Below, in pieces: positions 27,518 through 35,963 of a stretch of DNA of 64,000 nt. The stretch's first letter is position 1. Every line of letters starts with the position of its first letter. The DNA is from Methylobacter sp. BlB1 (GTDB taxonomy: Bacteria > Pseudomonadota > Gammaproteobacteria > Methylococcales > Methylomonadaceae). The notes below the pieces were generated by a model that was given only the letters and a program-made list of their open reading frames with translations, searched no databases and had not been told where the DNA came from. The stretch covers positions 1-64,000 of the forward strand of contig NZ_JADMKV010000017.1 in NCBI RefSeq assembly GCF_015476545.1, read 5' to 3'. Both the position numbers and the translations under genes were made by a program.

Positions 27518-28804
27518 TTACAATACCCCCACCGCACGCCGCAGGCGCAGAGCAGCCTGTGCAGCATCGTAATTGGCATTGTTGAAATTGTCATGTGAAG
27601 TGGTGCGCAGATCTTCGGCTTTCAATACATCGGTATTGGTCGACAGGCCCTGCTGATAGCTATCGGTGGTCACTCTCATGTTTTCTTCAGCCTGCTCGAT
27701 GGCTTGTTGGGTCACGGCGACGCGTTTTTGGGCTTCCTGATAGTCCAGCCAGGCCTGGCGTACTTGCAGGCCGATAGCGCTGGTCAAGTCGTCGCGCTGT
27801 TCCTTCAGGGAGATGGCCTGCCGGCTGATGGCATCGCTCTGGTGGCGCGTGCTGCCGTCGAACAGCTTCCATTTGACACCGGCATTGACCAGCCACATGC
27901 TTTCAGCCGCCTGATAGCGGTTTTCCTGATACTGATAGCCGCCGTTGATGGCAACCTGCGGCAACACGCCGGCCTTGACGCTCTGTGCCTGTTGTTCCAG
28001 AGATTCGATTTGCCGCGTCAGCACAGCCAGCTCGGAACGCTGCTTCAAAGCATCATTATTCAGCGCTTTCAGGTCTTCCTTGGGCATTTCCGGAAATTGT
28101 TTTACCAGCTTGACCTCATCTTCAAGATTGCGGTCCAGCAAACGGTTGTAGCTGGCCTTGGCGATATCGAGCCGGTTGCCGGCCTGCACGACCTGCTGCT
28201 CCGCATTGACCAGTTCCACGTTCGCCGCCAGCACGTCATTGCGGGCCACCATGCCCTGATCGAACAGATTATTGACATCGACAACATGCGCTTTCAGGCT
28301 GTCGACATGGCTTTTTGCGACTTGCAGCGAGCTTTCGGCGCGCAATACCGCGATATAAGCCTCGGCCACCTGCATTTTTATATCCAGCTGGGCCGTGGTT
28401 TCATTGTGCTGCGCGGCCTGAAGGGATGCCTCGGCGGCATTGATGTCGTGACTGATGCGGCCGCCGGTATAAATGGGCAGCGTCGCGATAGCCTGCGCGT
28501 CCATATTGCCCGGCTGCTGAGTATTGAACTGCGCCGTTCTGCCGTCTATTTGCGTCACGGCACCCGGCGTTTCACTGCGCTGAGTATAACCGCTGCTGAC
28601 ATTAAGTTCCGGCAGCCGCTGTCCCTTCGCTGAATTCAACTGCTCTTCGGCTGCCGATGTATCGATTTTGGCAGCCTTGATCTGATGGTTATTATCAATG
28701 GCGCTGTTCCATGCCTCTTCCAGCGTTTCGGCCGATACAGCAGGCGCAGTGGTCACCAAAACACTGATTAGGCTGGCACACAGAGGTTTATTATTGGTCA
28801 GCAT
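27518..28804 (-). CDS. TolC-family outer-membrane efflux protein
   Basis: I chose the ATG at 28804 (MLTNNKPLCASL), with AGGG 9 bp upstream, over a frame beginning at 28840 inside tetR. The 428-residue protein has a signal peptide (cleavage after VSA) and two OEP repeats rich in coiled-coil helices (for example LAANVELVNAEQQVVQAGNR and AEENMRVTTDSYQQGLSTN), the pattern of TolC-type trimeric exit ducts. Its start overlaps the end of the TetR gene by 14 bp, and it is divergent from emrA-emrB. It is therefore the outer-membrane part of the same efflux system. Confidence 0.92.
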   Translation of the reverse strand: MLTNNKPLCASLISVLVTTAPAVSAETLEEAWNSAIDNNHQIKAAKIDTSAAEEQLNSAKGQRLPELNVSSGYTQRSETPGAVTQIDGRTAQFNTQQPGNMDAQAIATLPIYTGGRISHDINAAEASLQAAQHNETTAQLDIKMQVAEAYIAVLRAESSLQVAKSHVDSLKAHVVDVNNLFDQGMVARNDVLAANVELVNAEQQVVQAGNRLDIAKASYNRLLDRNLEDEVKLVKQFPEMPKEDLKALNNDALKQRSELAVLTRQIESLEQQAQSVKAGVLPQVAINGGYQYQENRYQAAESMWLVNAGVKWKLFDGSTRHQSDAISRQAISLKEQRDDLTSAIGLQVRQAWLDYQEAQKRVAVTQQAIEQAEENMRVTTDSYQQGLSTNTDVLKAEDLRTTSHDNFNNANYDAAQAALRLRRAVGVL

Positions 28805-29405
28805 GCAAAATGCCCTGCAGATAAAAAGGAATGACTTCATTGATCACACGGTTTTTTTCGTCGCCCGAAGGCAACGGCCTGATTCCCAGCAAGCAAGGAA
28901 AATACAAGTCGCCTTTCAGCAAGTTGAAAAAGGCATTCGCCGCAAACGCCGGATCGGCAATGCTAAAGCGGCCGTCGTCATTCAGCCGGCGCAGATAATT
29001 TTCCAGCCCGGTCAAGGCCGGCAATGCGCCGCTTTCATAAACCAATTGCCCCAGTTCGGGAAAATCGCGGCTTTCGGTAATGAAAAGCCGGTAGCCGGCC
29101 ATCCCATCTTCCGAAAAAAACAGATCCATAAACGACGCGGCGATTTTTTTCAGATTCTTTTCGACATCATCCGAGTCGATTACAGCCTCGCTCATGGTTT
29201 GCAGCAAAGAAGCGCATAGATTTGAAACGACAGCGGCCAGCAGCGCATTCTTACTGTCAAAATGATTGTACAGCGTGGCTTTGGAAACAGGCGCGGCCTG
29301 TGCAATTTTATCCATGCTGACATTCCGGTAGCCATGCGCCAGAAACATGCGTGTGGCCGCCTCAATAATGGCTTGCCGCTTGGGATCAATGGATTTTGAA
29401 ATCAT
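28791..29405 (-). CDS. TetR/AcrR-family repressor
   Basis: The 204-residue regulator has an N-terminal helix-turn-helix of the TetR type (residues about 10-57, AATRMFLAHGYRNVSMDKIA and SKATLYNHFDSKNALLAAVV) and a ligand-binding C-terminal domain of AcrR type. It is transcribed with the tolC-like gene and lies back to back with emrA. The 21-bp palindrome between them (29448-29468) is its likely operator, so it probably represses both sides until an efflux substrate binds. Confidence 0.92.
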   Translation of the reverse strand: MISKSIDPKRQAIIEAATRMFLAHGYRNVSMDKIAQAAPVSKATLYNHFDSKNALLAAVVSNLCASLLQTMSEAVIDSDDVEKNLKKIAASFMDLFFSEDGMAGYRLFITESRDFPELGQLVYESGALPALTGLENYLRRLNDDGRFSIADPAFAANAFFNLLKGDLYFPCLLGIRPLPSGDEKNRVINEVIPFYLQGILHADQ

Positions 29406-29447
29406 CGAAAGAAAACTATTTTGATAAATAAAACGGATGAGCTAGAC

Positions 29448-29468
29448 TAAACTAAACCGTTTAGTTTA
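29448..29468. promoter_or_regulatory. Palindromic TetR operator
   Basis: TAAACTAAA-CCG-TTTAGTTTA is a perfect 9-bp-arm dyad in the 75-bp space between the divergent tetR and emrA starts, 12 bp before the emrA ATG. Its size and symmetry fit a TetR-family dimer site. Confidence 0.85.
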
Positions 29469-29480
29469 TCAAGGTAGTTT

Positions 29481-30497
29481 ATGCAACGCTCCCGATCCAT
29501 TTTATTAGGCTTACTGTTTATTGTTGTCATCGTCGCCGCGGTCGGCTATTGGCTGCTTGACCGCCGTCAGTATGAAGCCACCGACAATGCCTACTTGAGA
29601 TCCAATATCGTGCTGATCAGTCCCAAGGTAGAGGGCTATGTGACGGAACTGGCCATCGATGACAATCAGGCCGTCAAACAGGGCGATGTGCTGGTCACGA
29701 TAGACGACCGCGATTACCAAGCCAAAGTCGCTCAGGCCGAAGCGGACATTGCGGCCGAAATGGCGCATATCGACCGCCTGCAGGCCATGAAGACATCACA
29801 GCATGCCCGCATAGAGGCCGTCAGGGCCAACATAACCGCATCGCAAGCGAAGCAGGAACAAACCCAGAAGGATTTATACCGCTTTACCAACCTGATCAAC
29901 CGAGGCTCGGCCCCTGCCCAATCGCTCGACAAGATCCAGTCGGAATCCAAGCAGACCGGCGCCGAACTCAAAGCCACGCATTCGACACTGACGGCGGAAC
30001 GTAATCAGCTGACTACGCTGGATATTGAAATCGCCGAAACCGAGGCGCGCCTGAAAAATATTCAAGCCCGATTGACGCTGGCCCAAATAGAACTCGAGCA
30101 TACCAAAGTACGCGCACCGGCCGACGGCATCATTGGCAAGCGCGGCGTGCAGCGCGGGCAGCTGGTCCGTCCGGGCGTCACGCTGGCCTACTTGATAGAA
30201 AATCATAAGATCTGGGTCGAAGCCAATTTCAAGGAAACCCAGCTGGAACACATGCGCGTGGGACAAGCCGTGTCGGTCAAGGTGGATGCCTATCCCGGAC
30301 TTGAGCTGCACGGCAAAGTCGACAGTTTTGCGCCGGCCAGCGGCTCCGAATTCAGCATCCTGCCGCCCGAAAACGCTACCGGCAATTTCACGAAAATCGT
30401 GCGCCGCGTACCGGTCAAGATTGTCTTCGATGCCGGCCAGGACATCAGCCTGCTGAAACCGGGCCTGTCCGTCGAAGCCAAGGTTAAAGTGCTGTAA
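29481..30497 (+). CDS. EmrA/HlyD-type membrane fusion protein
   Basis: The 338-residue periplasmic adaptor has one N-terminal transmembrane anchor (about residues 7-24), a biotinyl-lipoyl-like half (RSNIVLISPKVEGYVTELAI), a long coiled coil (about 75-195), the second lipoyl half (VRAPADGIIGKRGVQRGQLV) and a beta-barrel part (VEANFKETQLEHMRVGQAV). It links the EmrB-like transporter encoded 3 bp downstream to the TolC-like protein encoded divergently. An AAGG ribosome site precedes the start, and the TetR operator overlaps the promoter. Confidence 0.92.
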   Translation: MQRSRSILLGLLFIVVIVAAVGYWLLDRRQYEATDNAYLRSNIVLISPKVEGYVTELAIDDNQAVKQGDVLVTIDDRDYQAKVAQAEADIAAEMAHIDRLQAMKTSQHARIEAVRANITASQAKQEQTQKDLYRFTNLINRGSAPAQSLDKIQSESKQTGAELKATHSTLTAERNQLTTLDIEIAETEARLKNIQARLTLAQIELEHTKVRAPADGIIGKRGVQRGQLVRPGVTLAYLIENHKIWVEANFKETQLEHMRVGQAVSVKVDAYPGLELHGKVDSFAPASGSEFSILPPENATGNFTKIVRRVPVKIVFDAGQDISLLKPGLSVEAKVKVL

Positions 30498-30500
30498 CTT

Positions 30501-32114
30501 ATGTCAGCGCAATTACAAGAGCAGCCCGAATTACCAAACCAGCCGGAGGAAGCACAAAGCCGGATTGAAGAAGCCGGACTGACCACGACGCAGTGGATCG
30601 GCTTTTTCAGCATGGCGGTCGGCGTTTTCATGGCGGTGCTGGACATTCAGATCGTCGCCAGCTCGCTCAAGGAAATACAGGCCGGACTGTCCGCCACGCA
30701 GGATGAAATCGCCTGGGTGCAGACCTCCTATCTGATCGCCGAAGTCATCATCATTCCCCTGTCCGGCTGGCTGGGACGGGTTTTTTCGACGCGCTACCTG
30801 TATGCCATCTCGGCCGGCGGGTTCACGCTGGCCAGCCTGTTCTGCGCATTCGCCTGGAACCTGCCGTCCATGGTCATCTTCCGCCTGATACAGGGCTTTC
30901 TCGGCGGCGCGATGATTCCGGTCACCTTCACGGTCATCTTCATCCTGTTCCCGCCGCGCCTGCAGCCGGCCATGACCATCGTACTGGGCCTGATCGTCAC
31001 GATCGCACCGACCGCCGGCCCGATTCTGGGCGGCTATCTGACCGAAACCTACAGCTGGCAATCGCTGTTTCTGGTCAACGTGGTGCCCGGCATTTTGGTC
31101 TGCATACTGGTCTGGCTGACTGTCGATATCGACCGGCCGGAATGGCATCTGCTGCAGAAAATCGACTTCATCGGCATCGTCCTGATCGCGGTTTGCCTGG
31201 GCTGCATGCAGTATGTGCTGGAAGAAGGCGTGCGCTACCAGTGGTTTGAGGATCGCCTGATCATGACGCTGACCCTGGTCGCGGCGGTCAGCGGCATCGC
31301 CATGCTGATCTGGGAATTAAAAAACCCGCATCCGATCATCGATCTGCGCGCCTTCCGCAATGTCAATTTTGCCGTCGGCTGCCTGTACAGCTTCGTGCTG
31401 GGCATCGGGCTTTTTTCGATCATTTATCTGGTGCCGATTTACCTCGGCAGCGTCAAAGGCCTCAACAGCCTGCAAATCGGCTATTACCTGATGGTGGTCG
31501 GCCTGTTCCAGCTGCTGTCGGCATTCATCGCAGGCCCCTTGGAGAAGAAAATGGATTTGCGCTGGATGCTGTGCCTGGGCTTTGGCCTGTTTGCGCTGGG
31601 CTGCTGGCTGAACGCCGGGCTGACGGCCGAATCGGGCTATTGGGAATTCTTCTGGCCGCAGGCTATTCGCGGCACCGCGCTGATGCTGTGCTTTCTGCCC
31701 ATCAATACGCTGGCGTTAGGCCTGCTGCCGGTCGAAGAAGTCAAAAACGCCAGCGGCCTTTATAACCTGATGCGAAACCTGGGCGGCGCGATCGGACTGG
31801 CCGTGGCCAATACGCTGGTCAGCTATCTGACGAAAAGCCATTATGCGGACTTGCGCGAATCGATGACAGCCACCAACTATCCGGCGCAGCAACTATGGGA
31901 GGGGCTCGCCGAATCGATGGGCCAATTTAATTTATCCGAGCCTTCCTCGGCGGCATTGAAACAGATTACCGCATTGGCCATGCGTGAAGCGGAAGTCATG
32001 ACCTTCAACAATTTGTTCCAGCTCATTGCTTTGATTTTTCTGGGCTCGCTGCTCATCGCGCCGTTTCTGAAAAAAGTGGACCAAGAAAAAGCCGGTTCGA
32101 TTCAGATGGAATAA
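30501..32114 (+). CDS. EmrB/QacA-type MFS drug transporter (DHA2)
   Basis: The 537-residue inner-membrane protein has about fourteen transmembrane helices typical of the DHA2 proton antiporters. Motifs include VFMAVLDIQIVASSLKEIQ, QTSYLIAEVIIIPLSGWLGR (motif A region) and PTAGPILGGYLTETYSWQSL (motif C). It is encoded directly after the EmrA-like adaptor. Together with the TolC-like protein it forms a tripartite pump for toxic hydrophobic compounds. The actual substrates cannot be told from sequence. Confidence 0.92.
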   Translation: MSAQLQEQPELPNQPEEAQSRIEEAGLTTTQWIGFFSMAVGVFMAVLDIQIVASSLKEIQAGLSATQDEIAWVQTSYLIAEVIIIPLSGWLGRVFSTRYLYAISAGGFTLASLFCAFAWNLPSMVIFRLIQGFLGGAMIPVTFTVIFILFPPRLQPAMTIVLGLIVTIAPTAGPILGGYLTETYSWQSLFLVNVVPGILVCILVWLTVDIDRPEWHLLQKIDFIGIVLIAVCLGCMQYVLEEGVRYQWFEDRLIMTLTLVAAVSGIAMLIWELKNPHPIIDLRAFRNVNFAVGCLYSFVLGIGLFSIIYLVPIYLGSVKGLNSLQIGYYLMVVGLFQLLSAFIAGPLEKKMDLRWMLCLGFGLFALGCWLNAGLTAESGYWEFFWPQAIRGTALMLCFLPINTLALGLLPVEEVKNASGLYNLMRNLGGAIGLAVANTLVSYLTKSHYADLRESMTATNYPAQQLWEGLAESMGQFNLSEPSSAALKQITALAMREAEVMTFNNLFQLIALIFLGSLLIAPFLKKVDQEKAGSIQME

Positions 32115-32165
32115 TCCGCTTAATTCTTTATACTGTAAAAATCATTCATTTTTACCTGGAGCATC

Positions 32166-33164
32166 ATGACCGCCAGCTCATCCCTACAACGTCTCGCCTT
32201 GACGCCGGGCGAACCCGCCGGCATCGGCCCCGATCTCTGCGTTCAGTTGGCCCAGCAGGATTTGCCCTGTGAAATCGTCGCCATCGCCAGCCCGGATTTA
32301 TTGGAGCAGCGTGCCCAGCAATTGGGTCTGAAAATCAGGATAAAAACCTTTGACAGCACGCTGCCGCCCAGCCCCCAGCAAGCCGGCAGCCTGACCGTGC
32401 TGCCCGTTGAACTGGCGGAACCGGCCCAATGCGGCCGCTTAAACCCGGCCAACAGCCGCTATGTGTTGAAAACGATTACGAAAGCCACCAAAGGCTGCAT
32501 GGAGGGTTTATTCGATGCGTTGGTGACGGGTCCCGTGCACAAAGGCATCATCAATGACGCCGGTTTCACGTTCAGCGGTCATACCGAATATATCGCTGAT
32601 ATTACCGGCGGCCATCCGGTCATGATGCTGGCCACGCCCGGCCTGCGCGTGGCGCTGGTCACGACTCACCTGCCTTTGTCGGAAGTCAGTGCGGCCATTA
32701 CCCATTCGCGGTTAAGAGCCGTGCTGTGCATACTGGATCAGGACCTGCGCTCGCGCTTCAAGCTGGACAATCCCCGCATCCTGGTCTGCGGCCTGAATCC
32801 TCACGCCGGCGAGAGCGGCCACCTCGGCCGCGAGGAAATCGAAGTCATCGAGCCGGTACTCGACAGTCTGCGCAAGCAGGGCCTGAATCTGCAAGGCCCG
32901 CTGCCGGCCGATACGCTGTTCACGCCGAAATATCTGGCATCGGCCGATGCCGTATTGGCGATGTACCACGATCAGGGACTGCCCGTGCTCAAGCACATGG
33001 GCTTCGGGCAGGCCGTCAACATCACACTGGGCCTGCCGATCATCCGCACGTCCGTGGACCACGGCACGGCCCTGGATCTGGCCGGCACCGGCAAAGCCGA
33101 AATCGGCAGCCTGCTCAGCGCCATAGAAACCGCATTACTCATGGCAACCAACACACCCCGATAA
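32166..33164 (+). CDS. pdxA: 4-hydroxythreonine-4-phosphate dehydrogenase
   Basis: PdxA oxidises 4-phosphohydroxy-threonine in the DXP-dependent pathway to pyridoxal phosphate. The 332-residue protein begins [20 protein letters not shown], has the substrate site [21 protein letters not shown] with a metal His, and the [12 protein letters not shown] element with further metal ligands. The rsmA start lies one base after its stop, the same pdxA-rsmA pairing as in many gammaproteobacteria. Confidence 0.97.
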   Translation: MTASSSLQRLALTPGEPAGIGPDLCVQLAQQDLPCEIVAIASPDLLEQRAQQLGLKIRIKTFDSTLPPSPQQAGSLTVLPVELAEPAQCGRLNPANSRYVLKTITKATKGCMEGLFDALVTGPVHKGIINDAGFTFSGHTEYIADITGGHPVMMLATPGLRVALVTTHLPLSEVSAAITHSRLRAVLCILDQDLRSRFKLDNPRILVCGLNPHAGESGHLGREEIEVIEPVLDSLRKQGLNLQGPLPADTLFTPKYLASADAVLAMYHDQGLPVLKHMGFGQAVNITLGLPIIRTSVDHGTALDLAGTGKAEIGSLLSAIETALLMATNTPR

Positions 33165-33165
33165 C

Positions 33166-33954
33166 ATGGCCCATATACCACGCAAACGCTTCGGTCAGAA
33201 CTTTCTGCACGATTACCGGATTATTTACGACATTATTTCCAGCCTGCAGGCCCGGCCCGGCGACCATTGGGTCGAAATCGGCCCGGGCCAGGGCGCACTG
33301 ACCGAACCGCTGCTGAAAGAGGGCGTGCACCTTGATGTGGTCGAACTCGACAGGGACCTGGTCGCGCTGCTCAGGGAAAAATTCAAGCAGCGCGACAACT
33401 TGCGCATCCACAGCGCCGACGCCCTGAAATTCGATTTCGCGACGCTGGCCGACGACAGCCGGAAACTGCGCGTCGTCGGCAACCTGCCCTACAACATCTC
33501 CACGCCGCTGATGTTCCATCTGCTGGATAATGCGGCCTGCATACAGGACATGCATTTCATGCTGCAGAAGGAAGTCGTCGACCGGATTTGCGCCGCGCCC
33601 GGCAGCAAGAAATACGGCAGGCTCAGCGTCATGATGCAGTATCACTGCGCAACCGAACTTTTATTTGATGTCCCGCCCGAAAGCTTCGATCCGCCGCCCC
33701 AAGTCATGTCGGCGATCGTGCGCTTGATTCCGCATCAGCAGCCGCCTGTCGAAGTGCATGATGTCGCCAAACTCAACAAAGTCGTCACGCAAGCCTTTTC
33801 GCAACGGCGCAAGACGCTACGCAATTCCCTGAAAACATTGATTGCCGAGGAAGATATAGAAGCCCTGAACATAGATCCGACGCTACGGGCCGAAATGATT
33901 TCGCTGAGCGATTTCGCCAAACTGAGCAATCTGTTGCAAAACGATGCCGCCTGA
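33166..33954 (+). CDS. rsmA: 16S rRNA dimethyladenosine transferase
   Basis: RsmA (KsgA) dimethylates two adjacent adenines in helix 45 of 16S rRNA during small-subunit maturation. The 262-residue protein has KRFGQNFLHDYR at the start, the SAM motif VEIGPGQGALTEPLL, the catalytic NLPYNIS motif and FSQRRKTLRNSLK near the end. It follows pdxA after one base. Four bases after its stop begins the tandem 15-bp repeat of the first small-RNA-like locus. Confidence 0.97.
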   Translation: MAHIPRKRFGQNFLHDYRIIYDIISSLQARPGDHWVEIGPGQGALTEPLLKEGVHLDVVELDRDLVALLREKFKQRDNLRIHSADALKFDFATLADDSRKLRVVGNLPYNISTPLMFHLLDNAACIQDMHFMLQKEVVDRICAAPGSKKYGRLSVMMQYHCATELLFDVPPESFDPPPQVMSAIVRLIPHQQPPVEVHDVAKLNKVVTQAFSQRRKTLRNSLKTLIAEEDIEALNIDPTLRAEMISLSDFAKLSNLLQNDAA

Positions 33955-33957
33955 GCT

Positions 33958-33987
33958 GCGACAATCCGCCACGCGACAATCTGCCAC
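33958..33987 (+). repeat. Tandem 15-bp direct repeat upstream of sRNA-like locus 1
   Basis: Two head-to-tail units (GCGACAATCCGCCAC at 33958-33972, GCGACAATCTGCCAC at 33973-33987) differ at one base. They begin 4 bp after the rsmA stop and end exactly 27 bp before the putative -10 box. The same arrangement is seen at 41683-41712, so these may be binding sites for an activator. Confidence 0.75.
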
Positions 33988-34020
33988 ATTCTAAAGAATA
34001 TTATTTATTGCTAATATAAT

Positions 34021-34105
34021 CTCAATTCTTGAGATGCACTCTCTTTTTAGAGACTTTAGAATTATCCTCCTAATGTAATGCGGCCTTCGTGGCCGCATTT
34101 TTTTT
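34021..34105 (+). ncRNA. Candidate small RNA gene, copy 1
   Basis: A -10 box TATAAT (34015-34020) is followed by a dyad (TCTCAA-TTC-TTGAGA, 34020-34034) over the expected start site, a short stem around TTTT (TCTCT/AGAGA, about 34040-34053) and the conserved block AGAGACTTTAGAATTAT. A pyrimidine-rich stretch with CCTCC comes next, then an 8-bp terminator stem. No ORF fits. A paralogue at 41746-41829 shares these blocks at the same spacing. The exact start (near 34027) is inferred. Read-through from rsmA could also make it as a 3' fragment. Confidence 0.6.
34078..34105 (+). terminator. Intrinsic terminator of sRNA-like locus 1
   Basis: ATGCGGCC (34078-34085) and GGCCGCAT (34091-34098) form a perfect 8-bp stem with a TTCGT loop, followed by a run of eight T. 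It also ends pdxA-rsmA transcription. Confidence 0.92.
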
Positions 34106-34223
34106 ACCTGCCATTTCCGTTTTATTCATGCACACGAGAGCCTTGTCTCGTGTATGACGCTGCCCCAGACAAGACCGGTCCACTCTATAGAATATTGACC
34201 AAACTATGGACGTGCGAGAGATA

Positions 34224-35225
34224 TCAGAGGTGATCAAACATCTTATGATCGAGAGCCGCTTCTTGAATGTGCTTTAGATGCGATTTTGTGGTCTGTACCT
34301 GTTCCGCACATTGCTGTGCTGTCGCCTCGTCGCCGCGCGCGCGTGCCATCTTCTCCATCTCTCCCAGCAGCAGCATGCGCTCGTTGGCGACCCGTACTGC
34401 ACTCCACAACGCCATTTCAACCTCTTCGTTAACATCCGCCATCAATGTCTGGAGCGAATAGGCATGGCCTGTATGACAGCGGTAACGGGTAATTGGCCCT
34501 TCCTCGATTTTGGTCAACACGCCTTTGCACTCCGGACAGGTGTTGGGTGAAATCGATCCTAACTGCATGATTTCCCCCGGTCTGACTCTGGCCTCCAACG
34601 TAACACGGTTTTCAATTCGGGGTGTGTCAGCAATTACGGCATCTCCAATATCGATGATGGGTTTATTGATCAATTGGGCGATGACTCGCGGCATATGAGC
34701 AACGGGGAGCGTGTAATCAACGTCCACATGCCGAAGCACACTTTCCGGCATCGAGGCGTGTTTGGCTTCCTCGGGCGATTGCACCAGCACAACGCCGCCG
34801 CGATCCTTGATCGCCCATGCCCCCGCAGTTCCGTCGTCAAGCAAGCCGCTAAGCACAACCCCGATCACGCGCGGCCCAAATGCATACGCCGCCGAGCGGA
34901 ACAGCACATCGATGGCAGGACGCACCCGGTTTTCCTTGGGCCCGTGCGTCACCCGGAGACGACCTTCCTCCAACATCAGATGGCGGTCCGTCAGGGCTAC
35001 GTATACGCGGCCCGGAACGATCGGTTCACCGTCAATGGCAGGTGTCACAGAAAGCGCCCCGGCGCGTGCAAGTATGGCATCGAGATAGCTTGGAATATGC
35101 GGAGACAGATGGAGCACCACCAGGACTGCGGCCGGCAATGTTGCAGGCAAGCCCGCAACGAGACTCTCCAGAGCAGGAATGCCGCCAGCCGATGCCCCTA
35201 CGACAATAATATCTCGGTGAGCCAT
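34224..35225 (-). CDS. Stand-alone CheB-type methylesterase domain protein
   Basis: The 333-residue protein has an N-terminal CheB esterase domain with the catalytic Ser in VGASAGGIPALES, His in LHLSPHIPSYLD and Asp in LSGLLDDGTAG, but no receiver domain. The C-terminal part (about residues 220-330) has a zinc-ribbon-like CPECKGVL...RYRCHTGHAY motif and a helical tail. No chemotaxis operon is nearby and the next genes on the other strand encode a CheB-CheR fusion and a hybrid kinase, so it probably acts in a non-chemotactic signalling system. Its true substrate is unknown. Confidence 0.85.
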   Translation of the reverse strand: MAHRDIIVVGASAGGIPALESLVAGLPATLPAAVLVVLHLSPHIPSYLDAILARAGALSVTPAIDGEPIVPGRVYVALTDRHLMLEEGRLRVTHGPKENRVRPAIDVLFRSAAYAFGPRVIGVVLSGLLDDGTAGAWAIKDRGGVVLVQSPEEAKHASMPESVLRHVDVDYTLPVAHMPRVIAQLINKPIIDIGDAVIADTPRIENRVTLEARVRPGEIMQLGSISPNTCPECKGVLTKIEEGPITRYRCHTGHAYSLQTLMADVNEEVEMALWSAVRVANERMLLLGEMEKMARARGDEATAQQCAEQVQTTKSHLKHIQEAALDHKMFDHL

Positions 35226-35437
35226 AAATCCTCCGGGTTAAAACGCCTGTCAATGCGACCGCCTGTACATCAGGCCTTTTGCATGATATGCGTAGCGGAA
35301 GCGGTCCTGCAAAAATTATCCGACTCGGACTGTCCCGCCATCCAAATAACTAAAGACAAAAATTATATTTAAGGATTCAACTTCCAAACTGGCAGACATC
35401 GCACATCCCGATGATGCCCTATTTGAATAAGCGTTTC

Positions 35438-35457
35438 GGGTCGAATGAATTCGACCC
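35438..35457. repeat. Short palindrome (REP-like)
   Basis: GGGTCGAA (35438-35445) and TTCGACCC (35450-35457) form a perfect 8-bp stem with a 4-base loop. Its sequence resembles the repeat arms at 12046-12080 (GGGCGAAT), which suggests related extragenic palindromes. Confidence 0.4.
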
Positions 35458-35498
35458 TACAACGGCGTAACATCAGTTAATAATTTCTGTTGTAAGTG

Positions 35499-35583
35499 CA
35501 GCCTTACTCAGTGAAATCACTTATATTCATAAATCGTAAGGCTGGTTATACTTCAGCCTTGCTACCGAATTTTTTATTCGGTA
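35499..35583 (+). other. Competing hairpins in an intergenic region
   Basis: CAGCCTTAC (35499-35507) can pair with GTAAGGCTG (35536-35544). The same middle segment can instead pair, as AAGGCTG (35538-35544), with CAGCCTT (35554-35560). A further perfect stem TACCGAAT-TTTTT-ATTCGGTA (35563-35583) follows. Mutually exclusive stems are a feature of attenuators and switches, but the next gene is 380 bp away. This may be part of an unannotated transcript or the remains of a repeat. Confidence 0.35.
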
Positions 35584-35963
35584 AATAATCGCTGGCCGAA
35601 TAATAAGCCGAAAATGGCAACAATTAGGAAGGGTTTACTTAGAATATAAAAGGTCATCTCATAAATTTCTTTCATATCCTGTTCGTTATCAACTTTAACG
35701 AGCCAAACTGATTCCAGGCAGGTTATATTCAAATAGTTCGAGATATTTTTATAAACCCGAACGTCCTCATCCTCTCTACTGTCTATATGTCATTCGTAGA
35801 CTACAAAAGCGGATGGATCGGTTTGACTTTGTGCCAAATTGGCTGAATTCAGCCACAATTCGCCTAAAAAATCGGCAATTATCAGATTCGGTCCGAACTT
35901 ATAAACCCAAAACATCGAGGGCGATTGTTTATTTTTACCCAGTAATTAATCGTTTATATATCA

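Larger units (their letters stand above)
35226..35963. other. 738-bp gap between divergent signalling genes
   Basis: No gene is visible. The region is AT-rich and holds a perfect small hairpin (35438-35457) and a cluster of competing inverted repeats (35499-35583), listed separately. The promoter of the CheB-CheR fusion must lie in the last part. The start codon at 35964 is GTG without an obvious ribosome site. Confidence 0.5.

Noticed and set aside
30531-31148. 205-codon minus-strand frame opposite emrB
   Set aside because: Antisense shadow with low-complexity Gln/Asp/Arg composition. The plus-strand gene is clearly an MFS transporter.
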